Notes under the pieces: generated by a model
Database searches by the model: none
What the model was told of the DNA's origin: nothing
Seen by the model: the letters and a program-made list of their open reading frames with translations, nothing else
Part shown: one piece after another, positions 23,409 through 35,583 of the stretch
Layout of the letters: each line of letters starts with the position of its first letter
How positions within the stretch are numbered: position 1 is the first letter of the stretch
Assembly (NCBI RefSeq): GCF_008831285.2
Contig: NC_045140.1
Location: forward strand, 12,458,505-12,522,504
DNA from: Nymphaea colorata
Taxonomy: Eukaryota; Streptophyta; Magnoliopsida; Nymphaeales; Nymphaeaceae
DNA length: 64,000 nt
Direction: 5' to 3'
Position numbers and translations under genes: made by a program

Positions 23409-26400
23409 TCACCGTTTGTACAAGTAGTTGGACAGAGGAAAGTTCATGGTCCTCGCAACCTGTAAACAACATAAGAAAAACTCATATATTAGAACCTGAA
23501 GGCAGTGGCAAAATCCTTTTGGCATCAAAATGCTTCTGTAGAATCAAGTAACCTTTAAAGCCAGTTCCTCATCCACCATGCAACGGAATCGAGTTGAACC
23601 ATCTAGCGGGCAGCTTCCTCCCTTATAGACAAAATTAGCATTGCATAGAGTGGATAATTGCAGTAGCACGTCAGAGGTTAGCACACTGCCCTGTGTGTCA
23701 GTATCTTCTGGATCTTCTGCCACCGAAGTAATACACTGAAATATTGCCAGCAGTCGTTCCAATGGAAAAGTACCCGGTCCTTTCATAAGAACTTCTTCAG
23801 CTGCAATCTCCTTCTTCGTTATAGATATCTCAGAACTCCTGCTGCCAGACAAATAAGCACTGCTTATGCAAGATTTGACAGGGAAAAGAATAAAGAAAAC
23901 GAGCCACAAATGCAGGACCAGTGAAAGCATACTTCCGTTTCCTCTTTCTAGTGTCGCAACCCCCAGCAGGATCAAACAGAGCAGCATCAAGAGTGGCAGG
24001 ATTTCTTGACGCAAGGAATGCAGACATCAACAAAAACTTGGCAGACATAGACATGTGAAAATCGAGTCCGTCACCATCATCCCTACCAGCATGTCTTCGT
24101 AAAGTCCCCTTCTGCTTCACCCTTCGTTGACTGGTTTTGCAACCATCAGGCATTGATAGCTCAAATACTTGATTCAGTGCCATTGCTAGATGAGGCTGGA
24201 TATAGCTAAAAAGTCTTCTTTTCATCTCTTCATCAGGAACAACTGTCAAGTCATCCAAAGGCTCACAGTACTTCTCAAATAATGGGGACAATGCCATCGA
24301 TAATTCATTGATTCTTCTGGTAATCCTACAGAATGGCTTCAGTACAGCACTGTGCCAATGATTGTAAAATGTAAACACAGCATCAAACACAGTACTAGAA
24401 ACACATGAGGTACAAACCACATGTCACCATACTGGCAGGTACCCAGTTTTTTATGAAACGTGTTTAGGGAAAAATGAGTTCACCGCAGCATGATGACTGT
24501 GAATTTTCTAACTGCCCCTTTGCTTTGATACCACTGTGAAGTGTGCGAACTATGAACGATATTCAGATAAGTACTACAGAATTATTAGGATACTGCGTTG
24601 AGAATATCATGTTCATTTTATTTAACCATGATTGAGAAATATGTTTATGTTAAGAATCTTTTCCAACTTTTCACTACACTTTTGTGGCATGATATATTTT
24701 CAAAATCAATTTTTTACTGTCTGGATCACCTTTTATTTTTGCCAGCAAACTGAAATTTTTTGTAGGATTTTCTTTTTATAAATACGTTGTACATGGATCC
24801 TGCACTATCAATATATTGCAAGCCCCAACAGGAATAGCAGTATTAAGAATAGGGCATCTCTAAGATAGTAAGATGTATGTCCTGCAGGATTGCAGAAAGT
24901 CAAGTACAACATGAAGACATACTATTCAGGAAGTCTACAATTCGTGTAGTATTCAGGTGGTGTTTCATGAGGCCAGAATAGTGGAATTCTAGAATTAAGA
25001 TTCTCACTTTCAATGAAATAGGAATTGTGTCTGTTATCAAACAAAGAATTTATATTCTGGATTTATACATTCATTCTTGACTCAAATTTCCAGAATTGTG
25101 ATTATTCTAGAATTTTTTCATCTATTTTTAGGGAACATGTCATGATGGTTTTAGTTCATCAATTCTACAATGTAGTTCATGTTTTATGAATCAAGCACAT
25201 TATTTTCAATTCTAGAATCAAAATTCCAGACTATCAAAGACAAAGGGAAACTGGAACTGGAATTTTCATTGCAATTCCAATTTGAGGTGGACTTTTGTTT
25301 CTAGAATTTTAATTCTAGAATCAAAATTCAAGGCCATCAAATTTTAATTACTTCCCAGATAACTTGTTCATAATTACTGTACACCATTAGATGACTCGTA
25401 TTTTCCATTGAACAAACCTCAGAATTACACTTTTTTCATTCTGCAAATAGTACGTCATCGGAAATATGAAAGAGTAGCTCTGCCCAACAAATGGACTTCC
25501 ACGTTCAGTGAAACAGTATAGTTTTCGCTTCACGGTTGTGTACAAGAGTAGCAAAGGAATTTCTAGAACAGAAAAAGCAAGGAAGTTGCCAAAATAGCGC
25601 CTCATGCTGATGATGCACCAAGAGTTAGTACAATAATTAAAACGAAAGTATTGCAAGATATACTCCTTATACTAGGTGAAATCCTAGATAAAAATGTAAA
25701 CTACACAAATAATACGAGCCAGAACTACTGCTTCGTGAGTATCTTCCCATTTGAGACTATGTGGCCGAAAGAACTGCCCAGATATTCTATGGATTTTCGA
25801 GCACACTTGAAGGCATTTGCCATAGAATTTTGCCTCCAAATCAATAGGCGAAAAAGAGATGACGCCTAGAATTTTTCATAAAAAACAGAAGTCAAAATGC
25901 CTAGCAGAAAATAAAGAAGAATCTACGTTCTGCCCGCGAAGAGATCAATGGAATACACTTCTGCCTTCTAAAAATCCATAAAAATAAAGGAATAAACTCA
26001 CCAACTTACAGAAAGATCCGTAGTCTGGGCAGTAAGCACTAAGAATGTACTTACTCAAGGAAGGAAGAATAGAGCTTGGGATTCTCTTGAGTTCTCATCA
26101 GGATCTGGTGAATTTCGCCCTCAGAATACGCTGGAAAGAACACTGTGAGCAGCTCTGGGAACCCATTCTCGTGGTGAAGGTCATCCATCGATACGCTGCT
26201 GATGAAAACCAACCCTAACTCTGGCGTCTTCAAGGTATTGGAGAGCGAAAACAACACTGATATTAACTCTAAACCATCGTCCCAGTGGCGAATGTTCTCA
26301 ACATTATCGAAGATCAAGTACACCATCCCACCTTGCTCGTCCGATTTTCGACCTCCGGACCTTGCGTGGACCAGAGCATCTCTTAGTAAGGCCACGAAAT

Positions 26401-26827
26401 CCGACGCCCGGTCGCATCTCGATCCGCTCGAGTAATCAGTCTCTGCGGTCCTTCTACGGCACGAAATCTGATCCAGGATAGACTCAAACAGGATCCTGGG
26501 ATTGTAGCACGATCGGCAGTTTGCGTAGGCGAACTGCCGGTTTAAGTGCCTGAAGACGCCGAGGACGACGCTCGTTTTGCCGGAGAACGGCGCGCCGTGG
26601 ACGAAGAGGGGCGTCATCGGAGTGTTTGGAGGGCCGATCAAGCGGCAGAGCTCGGTGATCTGCCGGTGGCGGCCGGGCAGGTCGGCGAAAAGGGATTCGA
26701 GGGAGAAGAGTTTGCGTGCGTCCTTGCAGGAGGAAGAGTGGGGGGAACAGGCCTTGGTTTTCGAAGGTGTCTTTGGAGAGAAGGATGACGATCGCGTCGC
26801 TCGCGATGGTCGCTCAGAGTTCTCCAT
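23409..26827 (-). CDS. ORC5: Origin recognition complex subunit 5
   Basis: AAA+-type subunit of the nuclear origin recognition complex that marks replication origins and loads MCM. Exons in transcript order: 26827-26055, 24349-23933, 23838-23553, 23459-23409. All are GT-AG and sum to 1,527 nt (508 residues plus stop; Arabidopsis ORC5 is about 530). The Walker A motif is G-A-P-F-S-G-K-T at 78-85. The Walker B position is V-Y-L-I-F-D-N at about 169-175, with Asn where many AAA+ proteins have Glu. Conserved plant ORC5 stretches include LKPFCRITRRINELS, SAKFLLMSAFLASRNPATLD, MKGPGTFPLERLLAIFQCI and the C-terminus V-A-R-T-M-N-F-P-L-S-N-Y-L-Y-K-R. The 1.7-kb intron between exons 1 and 2 contains a foldback element. 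An E2F-type site lies just upstream. Confidence 0.96.
24971..25335. mobile_element. MITE-like foldback element in ORC5 intron 1
   Basis: The left end starts GGCCAGAATAGTGGAATTCT. The right end, reverse-complemented, starts GGCCTTGAATTTTGATTCTA. The inverted similarity runs about 30 bp and includes ATTCTAGAATTAA in both arms. The interior repeats TTCTAGAAT-type words in both orientations. It is about 365 bp with no coding frame. No target duplication is obvious, so the ends are approximate. Confidence 0.5.
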
Positions 26828-26905
26828 GGCCCGCCTCTTCCTCTCTCTCTCTCTCTCTCTCTAACTGTGTGTGAACCCTGGCTCTGTGGTGGGCAGGATG
26901 AGCCA

Positions 26906-26917
26906 TTTTGGCGGGAA
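26906..26917 (+). promoter_or_regulatory. E2F-type site in the ORC5 promoter
   Basis: TTTTGGCGGGAA matches the consensus E2F/DP binding site and lies about 80 bp upstream of the ORC5 ATG. Established knowledge: plant ORC and other pre-replication genes are commonly E2F-regulated at G1/S. The site is seen; binding is inferred. Confidence 0.75.
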
Positions 26918-28175
26918 GGGGTTATCTGTATCGGTTTTAGAAAAAGCGATCTGATTCGTGAAAAACCGATTCGATACGAACGCTTGATACGGTCGCACCG
27001 TGCTCCGGTTCACATTCCATCGTTTGCAAGGAAGTCTCTGCCTTTCTTTTTATTGAGAATTTTTTTTATGTGAGAGGCTAAATTAAAATTTTTAAATTTT
27101 AACTAATACTGAAATATTATTTTTAAATTTTTTATATATAACAACTGAAATTTTTTAAATTTTCATGTAATTTTTTTTAAAAAAAAAAATTTGAGGTGGA
27201 ACCAAATTTCATATGGGCCTGGCCTTGGCTCCACCCTTGCTTTTATTGTTGTAAACCAGTTTATAAGTGATGCCTTCCAAGCTATCAGATCAACACACAG
27301 TTACTGCTACATTCATGCCGGGTTTGGGTCGTGCATGGCCCGACCCAACTTGCCCCCGTACTGAAAGCATGGGGGCCGGGCTCGAGCCAGGCTGAAAATG
27401 CATCAAAGGAAACTTGTTTATATAAGTACAAACCTGCTTAACTCTCCTTGAAAATTTTACAAAAATCTTAAACTTATTTTTATCAGCAAAGCTAAAAAAA
27501 AATTCTTGAAATAAAAACTTTTTGAGTGGATAATAATTGTTGTTAAATAGTTTACATGAACATCAAACTGTTCGTTTCGAATTTATCAAAGACCAATTAA
27601 GTTCGCAAGTTTTTTTTTTTTTCTCTAATCAGAGCTCATTAAATAACCTCGACCGTTGGCCCAAACCAGGTCACAGCCTTAAGTCAAGGACAAAAATAAA
27701 CTAGTTAAAATTGATTATTTGACTATTTTTTATACAATATAATCTTATAGATATATTCTTAAAAGTGATTTAATAGGAAGCAAGTATTCAGTTAATTATT
27801 TTTTGAATGTAAGAGATGGTTGGATGATACCTTCACAAACCCAGTTTTGCAAAAAACAGGGTCTTGTGAAACTAAACTTGTTAGTAGGTTTTTAAAAAAT
27901 GTCTTTGGTGGCACACCCAAAACCCAATTTTTTTGTGAAAAACCTAGAGGGACAAAGTCATCGAGTACCACTTACCCTTGGATTCGGCCAAACCCAGTTC
28001 TCATGTCATCCAAATATCTGGTTTTAGATGCAAAACTTCCAAAACATGGTTTTGGACTACCATCCAAACGCCCCTTAAATGTATTGTTTTTGGGAGCGTT
28101 TGGATGACACCCTTATCCAGCCTAATTTTGTGAGAACTAAGGGAATAAGAGTGCATTTGGATGCACCCTTTGAAC

Positions 28176-29064
28176 CTATGTCACCATGGTGCGGGGTGCT
28201 GGTGCGGCACATCTCAAAAAATTTAGGTGCGGCAGTGCGACGAGAATATTTATTATTATTATTATTAATTTATTATAAACAATAAAAAATATTGAAAACT
28301 TATAGAAAATATTTACCACAAAAATATAAAAAATCTAATACAACATTCTAATATAACTTAACTTCAAGTATTATCATTGAAAACTTGACCCCACGGTTAA
28401 CCCGATTTTACTATTTGGTTCTCAAATCTGATTGTTCTGATTTTTAGAACAAGTGATCTGATTTATCTGTCGATAAATATTTTAACCTAAAAGCTAATCT
28501 ACTAGAAACAGAAAGATGTGGAAATAATTTACATAAAACAATGACGCCAAAAAATGATAACCAAAACAAAAGAGGGCCCAACGAAAATACCTAAAAGATT
28601 AGGTCGGCTGGGCCATTGTCTTCTTGTTCGCAAGATCGCAACTAAAAGGAAAGGAGAAAGCAGTTTCGGCCTCCCTCGCGCTCAGGGGTTTTGAGTTCCT
28701 TCACAATCTCGGCATTGCTCACCTGGCGGGCAAAGTTTTGGGGAAGAATGTGCCGGCCAAAATCGAAAGACGCCGTCAATCCTCGATGCAGGCCAAATCC
28801 ACCAATCAATCCCCACCGGACGGAGTTCTTTGATAGATGACCACTGGACGCAGCAGAGAGAGAGAGAGCAGCGTCGCAGCGAAAAGAGGAGAGAGAGAGC
28901 GCCAGATAGGTGTCGATTGTGCTTGTTAAAAATAAAAAAAATCAAAAAATGGATGGAAAAAGACGTGGTGCGGATTGGGTGCGCACCTGGAGCGCACCCG
29001 AACCCGCACCCACATCGCGTCGGTGCGGGTGCGAGCTCAAAGAAAACGCACCCAGGTGACACAG
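28176..29064. mobile_element. hAT-like non-autonomous element with captured GC-rich segment
   Basis: The terminal inverted repeats are CTATGTCACCATGGTGCG (28176-28193) and, reverse-complemented from 29047-29064, CTGTGTCACCTGGGTGCG; 15 of 18 match. An exact 8-bp duplication CTTTGAAC flanks both ends (28168-28175 and 29065-29072), as expected of hAT insertion. The 889-bp body has an AT-rich half and a GC-richer half (about 28,620-28,920). On the minus strand the latter looks like a CT-rich plant 5' leader leading into an open stretch with a GTGAGC donor, suggesting captured gene sequence. There is no transposase. The copy of the host repeat at 50,690-50,770 lacks the insertion. Confidence 0.75.
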
Positions 29065-29120
29065 CTTTGAACAATGTTTGAGAATCGTTTTGATCGTGTT
29101 TGGATCACCTCCAAACTCTT

Positions 29121-29965
29121 TTTATTATTATTATTATTAATTTATTATAAACAATAAAAAATATTGAAAACTTATAGAAAATATTTACCACAAAAATATA
29201 AAAAATCTAATACAACATTCTAATATAACTTAACTTCAAGTATTATCATTGAAAACTTGACCCCACCGTTAACCCGATTTTACTATTTGGTTCTCAAATC
29301 TGATTGATCTGATTTTTAGAACGATTTATCGGTCGATAAATATTTTAACCTAAAAGCTAATCTACTAGAAACAGAAAGATGTGGAAATAATTTACATAAA
29401 ACAATGACGCCAAAAAATGATAACCAAAACAAAAGAGGGCCCAACGACAATACCTAAAAGATTAGGTCGGTTGGGCCATTGTCTTCTTGTTCGCAAGATC
29501 GCAACTAAAAGGAAAGGGGAAAGCAGTTTCGGCCTCCCTCGCGCTCAGGGGTTTTGAGTTCCTTCACAATCTCAGCATTGCTCACATGGCGGGCAAAATT
29601 TTGGGGGAGAATGTGCCGGCCAAAATCGAAAGACGCCATCAATCCTCGATGCAGGCCAAATCCACCGATCAATCCCCACCGGACGGAGTTCTTTGATAGA
29701 TGGCCACTGGACGCAGCAGAGAGAGAGAGAGCAGCGTCGCAGCGAAAAGAGGAGAGAGAGAGCGGCAGATAGGTGTCGATCGTGCTTGTTAAAAATAAAA
29801 AAATAAAAAAATGGATGGAAAAAGACGTGGTGCGCACCTGGAGCACACCCGAACCCGCATCGCGTCGGTGCGGGTGCGAGCTCAAAGAAAACGCACCCAG
29901 GTGACACAACATTGAACAATGTTTGAGAATCGTTTTGATCGTGTTTGGATCACCTCCTAACTCTT
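29121..29965. repeat. Tandem duplicate of the hAT-like element interior plus flank
   Basis: From the ATTATTATT run at about 29,121 the sequence repeats 28,250-29,120 almost base for base, including the right terminal repeat and about 50 bp of flanking host sequence (AGAATCGTTTTGATCGTGTT). The left terminal repeat and left flank are absent. This indicates a later tandem duplication, probably between ATT/T-rich runs, and not a second transposition. Small differences (short deletions and substitutions) show it is not recent. Confidence 0.85.
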
Positions 29966-31183
29966 TTTTTTTTTTTTTTAAATGGCTTTTTCCCTTTTGG
30001 AGGTGCTCGGGCTACATTCAAAACCAGGTTTCGAATTGCTTCAAAAACTAGGTTTTTAGAGTGTTTGGGTGCCAGTAAAACATGGTTTGAAAAAAACTCA
30101 GTTTTGCTGGTTTTGTAAAAGGGAATGAAAAAATGGCCACTTTTAGGTTATTCAAAAATGGCCCCTTCTTATTGGCCAAATTACATTAACAGGCTTCTAT
30201 GTTGGAGTTTTGCAAGAAAGTCTGTACCTTTCCTCTTATTATTGTAAACCAATTTTTTCTTTCAAGCTTCTAGTCAGAACAACCATGATCAGATCACATA
30301 CAGTTACTGTATGCATCCAAGGCGGGTTTGGGTCGTGCCTGGCCCGAAGCATCTTTGACCCAGTGCTGAAAGAATGAGTCCGGGCTCGAGCCAAAGGGAA
30401 CTTGTATATATAGGTACACCAAACCCGTTTAGCTCGTCATGAAAATTTTACAAAAATTTCTTTTTATCAGCAAAGCTAAAAAGTTTTCTTTTTATCACGG
30501 ACTTAATCATGTTTTCTGTTTTTTATTTTTTCTGGTTAGACCTCATTAAATAACCTGGACCATTGGTCCAAATGAGGTCACACGGTTGAGCAAGCTTATG
30601 GCTAATTGTTATATCGTCTAGCTCAGGTCAACCCATGACGAGCTCTTCCAAACATTGAGCTGACAAGGACATAGGGTTTTGATCTATACATGTATAGAGA
30701 AAGGGCAAAAAACACCTTGCTATATCACAGCCTACTTAGAGGACAAAAATTAGACTAGTTGAAATTGATAATTTAACTATTTTTTATGCAACCTAATATT
30801 ATAGATATGTTCTTAAGAATGATTTAAGGGAAACAAGTATTAAGTTACTTATTTTTTGAATTTAAGGGATCGTTTGGATGACACATTCAAGAACCCAGTT
30901 TTGCAAAAAACATGATCTTATGAAACTGAGTCTTTTAATGAGTTTTTAGAAAAATGTTTTTATATTTTGGTAACACACTCAAAACCCAAATTTTTGTGAA
31001 CAACCTGGAGGGACTAGATTATCCACTTCCATTTTAAAACCATGTTTTGTGAGAACCAGGTTTTGGCCAAATCTAGATTTCACGCCATCCAAACATACTC
31101 AATACTAGGCTTTAGAGGAAAAACCAGGTTTTGCATCCAAAACTTGGTTTTAGCCTATCATCCAAATGCCTTCTAAATGTCGT

Positions 31184-32361
31184 TGTCACACTCCAACTTT
31201 TTGCGCCCAACTTCTTTTTTTTTTCAACATAACATGCCGAGGTGCAACGACACAATGATCCAAATGAGCTACACAAATTAAAATAACAATAGGGTGAATA
31301 ATCCATTTATGCAACAAAATCAGTTCATATAAAATGACTTTACATTTTACAGTTGCTCTCTCATGACAAAAATGATCTCAAAAATAAAATATCGATGTCT
31401 AAATAAAAACAAGAAAACATGATGTGTCAACGCACCACTACATACAAAATCTCCTTAAAATCTTTTTAGTAGGATGTGAGCTGAGTCATCTGATCAACTT
31501 GTGGCATCGGGTCCTCCAAAACCTGAAAAGATAAACAACAGAAGGCTGAACTTTCGCAGTATGATGACAAAGCAAATAAATCTCAAACCCTCTAAGTTAA
31601 GGGCTTAAATTTAGAGTCCCACATATAATAGAAACATAATCACTTGATATCATGATGCATACGCGCTTTTTCATAAGCTGTCCTCGTAATCCCTTTCATA
31701 TTCAACAATATGTAGGGATTATTCAATGGTCACAATCCACACACTTGTCATTTACATTCATTTCAGTCAATTGACTGCTCATGTTGGTGTAAAACATAGA
31801 CTCTTACACACCACGAGCGAGTTACAGTTAAAATACAACCCTCGTGGTGGCTCGAAACAATATAGATCTGTACATGCTACAACATTAGAGCAATCTGCCA
31901 AAGAATTGTGAGTTGCTCAGCCTTCTCTAGGACACCCAGGTTGGGATGGCAGGAGCTCAACACTCCAAGTATAAAACACAACAATATTCTGGAGCCTTGC
32001 ACCACCTGCACTCTGAGTAGGTGAGACAAATAGTGAGGGCGAGATGTATCCAAAACGTATTGCCATAAATCCACTGACATCAAATCAATTATTCTTATGT
32101 ATTTATTTATTTATCATTATAAAAACACATTTACATTAGAATTGGCTAGCATGCGAAGTTGGTCGCCACATGAGTGTAACCATACCTTAATCCACCTTCA
32201 TAAAAAAAGCCACACATTCAATCAGTACCATTGGCTAGCCAAATCGCACTCTATGAGTCTGCTACCCTTTAAATTCATTCAATGAAATCACTTCCAATGA
32301 CAATGCAGGTGAAAATCAAACCGTAATAATCACTTTATATGAAAATTTAGCTAAACCATAG
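31184..32361 (-). repeat. 3' LTR of the Tekay-like element, distal part
   Basis: Starts TGTCACACTCC on the plus strand and aligns with 47,635 to about 48,737. The homology then stops at the nested insertion. The flank 31,179-31,183 (GTCGT) and the flank after 50,619 (GTTAT) match at only three of five bases, so the target duplication is not clear. Confidence 0.8.
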
Positions 32362-34188
32362 TATAATCACTCCAAATTTTTTCAAAAATCTATGTTTAGC
32401 ATTTTTCAAACATTATATGATAATTTTACGACAACCTTCAAAGGAATTTCGGCTTCAAACACTTCAATTTCTCTTATTTCCAGTCAATTTCTTCTTTTAT
32501 TTGACTATCAATGATATTTGAGACTTATTTGGATCTAATTTCAAACTTTAGACACAAAGCCCAATCTCAATTTAGATGTATTGTATAATTCAAACAGGAA
32601 TCCAAACCAAAAACTCATATAGAAGCCTAAAAGAAATCCCTAGACCTAAATTTGAATCCAAATCCCAACTCCATGTCCAAAATAGAGCTTTAGATCCAAA
32701 TCTAGATAAAAAATCTCAACCCCAAATCCAAAACAGATTCAGATCCAAATTATAGATCTAGATCCAAAATAGATCCCAAGATCTAGATCCATCTCCAAGT
32801 TACAGTTCTAGATGCAAAATCAATCCATATCCAAATCCAAATTTTAAAAGTAGATCCAAAACAAAATTTTAGATCTAGACCTAGGTCCAAATTTCAATTT
32901 TGGACTAATTTAATCCAAATTTGTGCCTTGAATCCAATTTAACCTAATTCAAACCCAAGATCCAAAATCTAGATCCATATCCTTGTTCGGTTCCAAATTC
33001 TTAATCTAGATCCAAATGTATTATTTTTTATCCATTCTATGCTATTGATTTATACCCATCTCTAAATCTGAAACATATATCCATGTTGAGATCCGAAATC
33101 AAGTCACGTATCATTTTTAGGCCCAACTATCGATGCATTATCATCGTTTTTCAAATAAGAATAGTTTCTAATTCAAAAAATTCCAATCTACCATTGGTTT
33201 TTTGAAAATATCATTGAATTTTCCAAATGCCCTTGTTTTTTTGGCAAAATACCCTTCATAGGGCCCACAACCAACTTGGCATGCTGACCAGGGTCGGTTT
33301 GGCCGCACCTGTGTAGCAAGTTATGGCCCTGGCCGGCCTGGTTAGCCAATGCAGGCAAGGCTTGGCCTAGCCAATCACGGCCCTAGCCGGCCGACCAATC
33401 CCGGCCAATCCCAACCTGGGTGCAGCTAGCTCGGGCAGCTACAAAATGTGCCTGGCCTGCCCAGGCTAGGCCTACATGTGGCTAGCTGGAATAGGCTAGA
33501 ATAGGTCAGCATGGCCTTTTCAGGCCTGCCAGTGGACACACCTAGGCTGGGTGAGCCTTGAGGCGGCAACCTACCTACCTATTGCTGCTGTCAACCCATT
33601 TTTAGACATATTTAAACCTATTGGTATTCTTAAGTTATTTTTAAGCCAATAATGATTAATTAATGGCTAATTTTATTTTTAAAAAATACCACAATTCCCC
33701 TGAGCATCCCTCCTCTATAAGTACCTCATAATTTCTCTCACTTAACATCTTTTTTTTTCTTCAATTTTTCTTATTTGGCTCTCTTGAGGAGCATCTCCAA
33801 CTTGTTCAAGCCACTCATTTGTCCACAAGTGCTGAGTCACCTCTATACTAAAACTCTTTTTTAAAGACATTTATAAAAAAGACCAAAGGAAACATTTTCC
33901 TCATTCTATATTTTGATTAAGATCTTTTCCCTCTCTTTTTAACTTATCTTTTTAACTTTTTAATTTATTTCTTCATCTCTTTTAACGAATTTATCTCTTT
34001 TAATCATGCTTTTCTCTTATTTTAACTTTATTTCTTTTATTTTAAGTTATTTTTCTCTCATTCTTTACTCATCTTTTTTCATTTTGATGTTTATTTTCCT
34101 CATTGTTAACTTTCATCTATTGTTTTAACTTATGTTTCTCTCATTTTAATTTCTCATCTTTATTTCTCTCTCCTTTTAATTCTTTTTC

Positions 34189-34226
<38 letters not shown>

Positions 34227-35583
34227 TTGTTATTTCTCTCATATTTATTTTCATTTTTCTTTTTCTCTTTTTAAATTTCCCTTTATCTATTCTCATTCTC
34301 TCCTCGTATATTTATCTTTTCGTTTCTCTATCTATTAATCTCTTTATTTTGATGGTTTGATTGTTTGTAGATGTGTATTACGACGTGCTGATTTTTTGGT
34401 GAGTTATTTTTTGTATTTTAATTATTTTGAAGTTGGGACATGTCCAACTCGAGAAACACCAAACACAATTGATGTACATGTTAATTAGCATCGAGCATGT
34501 CATTTTTTATTTTTCAAAATGCAAATTTGTCTTCTATATTTCTCCAATCATTCATTTCTTTCTAGTCTTCTCTTAATGTACCTATATTTTCAATACACTA
34601 TTGAGTCACTTGCAATGTGAAATCTTATCTTTATCAATATTCAACAAATTTTTCTTTTTCATTCCTCCATAGATATATGTTATGGTCGAAATTGTTTATT
34701 TATTTCTTCAACATATAAAACTTGTGTAATCATACATGCACAATCACTTGGGATTCACGAATGCTTACAAACACATCTCTAAAAAGCTTAAGTAAGATAA
34801 GATCAAGCCTTAATGAAGTGATAATCGAATTAAGGCAAAATCTTGAAACTTATTTAAAATTCAAGGGAAACACCCTTACAAATTTTAATATTTTCTTGTT
34901 TCAAATATCAAATATTTATTTTTTCAACATATTACTTTGATTTTCAAATATTTACAATATTACAAAATTCATCTCTTTGGCCCTATGATGAACAAAAATT
35001 ATGGACATCATCATTATATTTTAATATCTTATCTTTTCAACGAAAATTGAGAAGCTTGCTTTTGCAAAAGATGACAAGTTGAAGTCATGTTTTACAAAAC
35101 AAGCAAATTACAAATCTGTTCTAATCATATTTCCTCAAACAAGTTGAAAACTTCAATTTTCAAATCTATCTTATCTTTAATTGAATTCTAGTGCCGATAT
35201 TCGAAGAACTCAAATGATCTTAAAAGTGTTTATTTTGGACAATTGATTTTTCTACACCTTTAAGACCATAGTTCTAGACCTGATGACACTACTTTTAAAT
35301 CAAACCATATTATTTTAATCATTTCAAAGATTGTCTCAATATTTTAAAGTTTTACTTAAACTTGAGCACACATGCATATAGGATTTAGGATAACATTTCA
35401 AATATTGGAATGTACAAAACAAGAGGTTAGTTCTTCGTCGGGTTGCCCTCAATAAAGGTGTTGGAAACAGCTGGACCTCGTACCGACGACCCAATCCATT
35501 TTTCTTTCATTTCAAAATAAAAGCTCATTTTTCTAAAACACTACAAAAAAACAAAATAAATTTTAGGATACAAAGAGATGACA
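32362..35583 (+). repeat. 5' LTR of the nested LARD-like element
   Basis: Contains a tract at about 32,550-33,100 built of degenerate AGATCCAAATCT words, a GC-rich tract at 33,270-33,600 built of GGCC/CCAATC words, a TATA-like CTCTATAAGTA at about 33,713-33,723, then long T-rich tracts with an (AT)n run (34,193-34,224). The order is the same in the 3' LTR apart from one deletion there. Confidence 0.8.

Larger units (their letters stand above)
27020..31183. repeat. Tandem ~3-kb old repeat, copy 1 and start of copy 2
   Basis: The stretch from about 27,024 (GCAAGGAAGTCTCTGCC) through 28,130 is matched from about 30,205 to 31,183. Shared landmarks include a GGGTTTGGGTCGTGC stretch (27,320 and 30,325), a GACTATTTTTTAT/AACTATTTTTTAT stretch (27,721 and 30,775) and a GTTTGGATGACAC-type stretch (27,812 or 28,098, and 30,868). 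Words like AAACCAGGTTTTG are frequent in both. Copy 2 continues after the gypsy insertion at 50,620. Copy 1 has an extra AT-rich insert at about 27,056-27,247 and the hAT-like element at 28,176. No coding frame was recognised. Confidence 0.7.

Noticed and set aside
26546-26864. Plus-strand frames of 80 and 95 codons
   Set aside because: Antisense shadows of ORC5 exon 1, which carries clear Walker motifs on the minus strand.
34103-34360. 85-codon frame rich in Phe, Ile and Tyr
   Set aside because: Translation of T-rich LTR sequence and an (AT)n tract.
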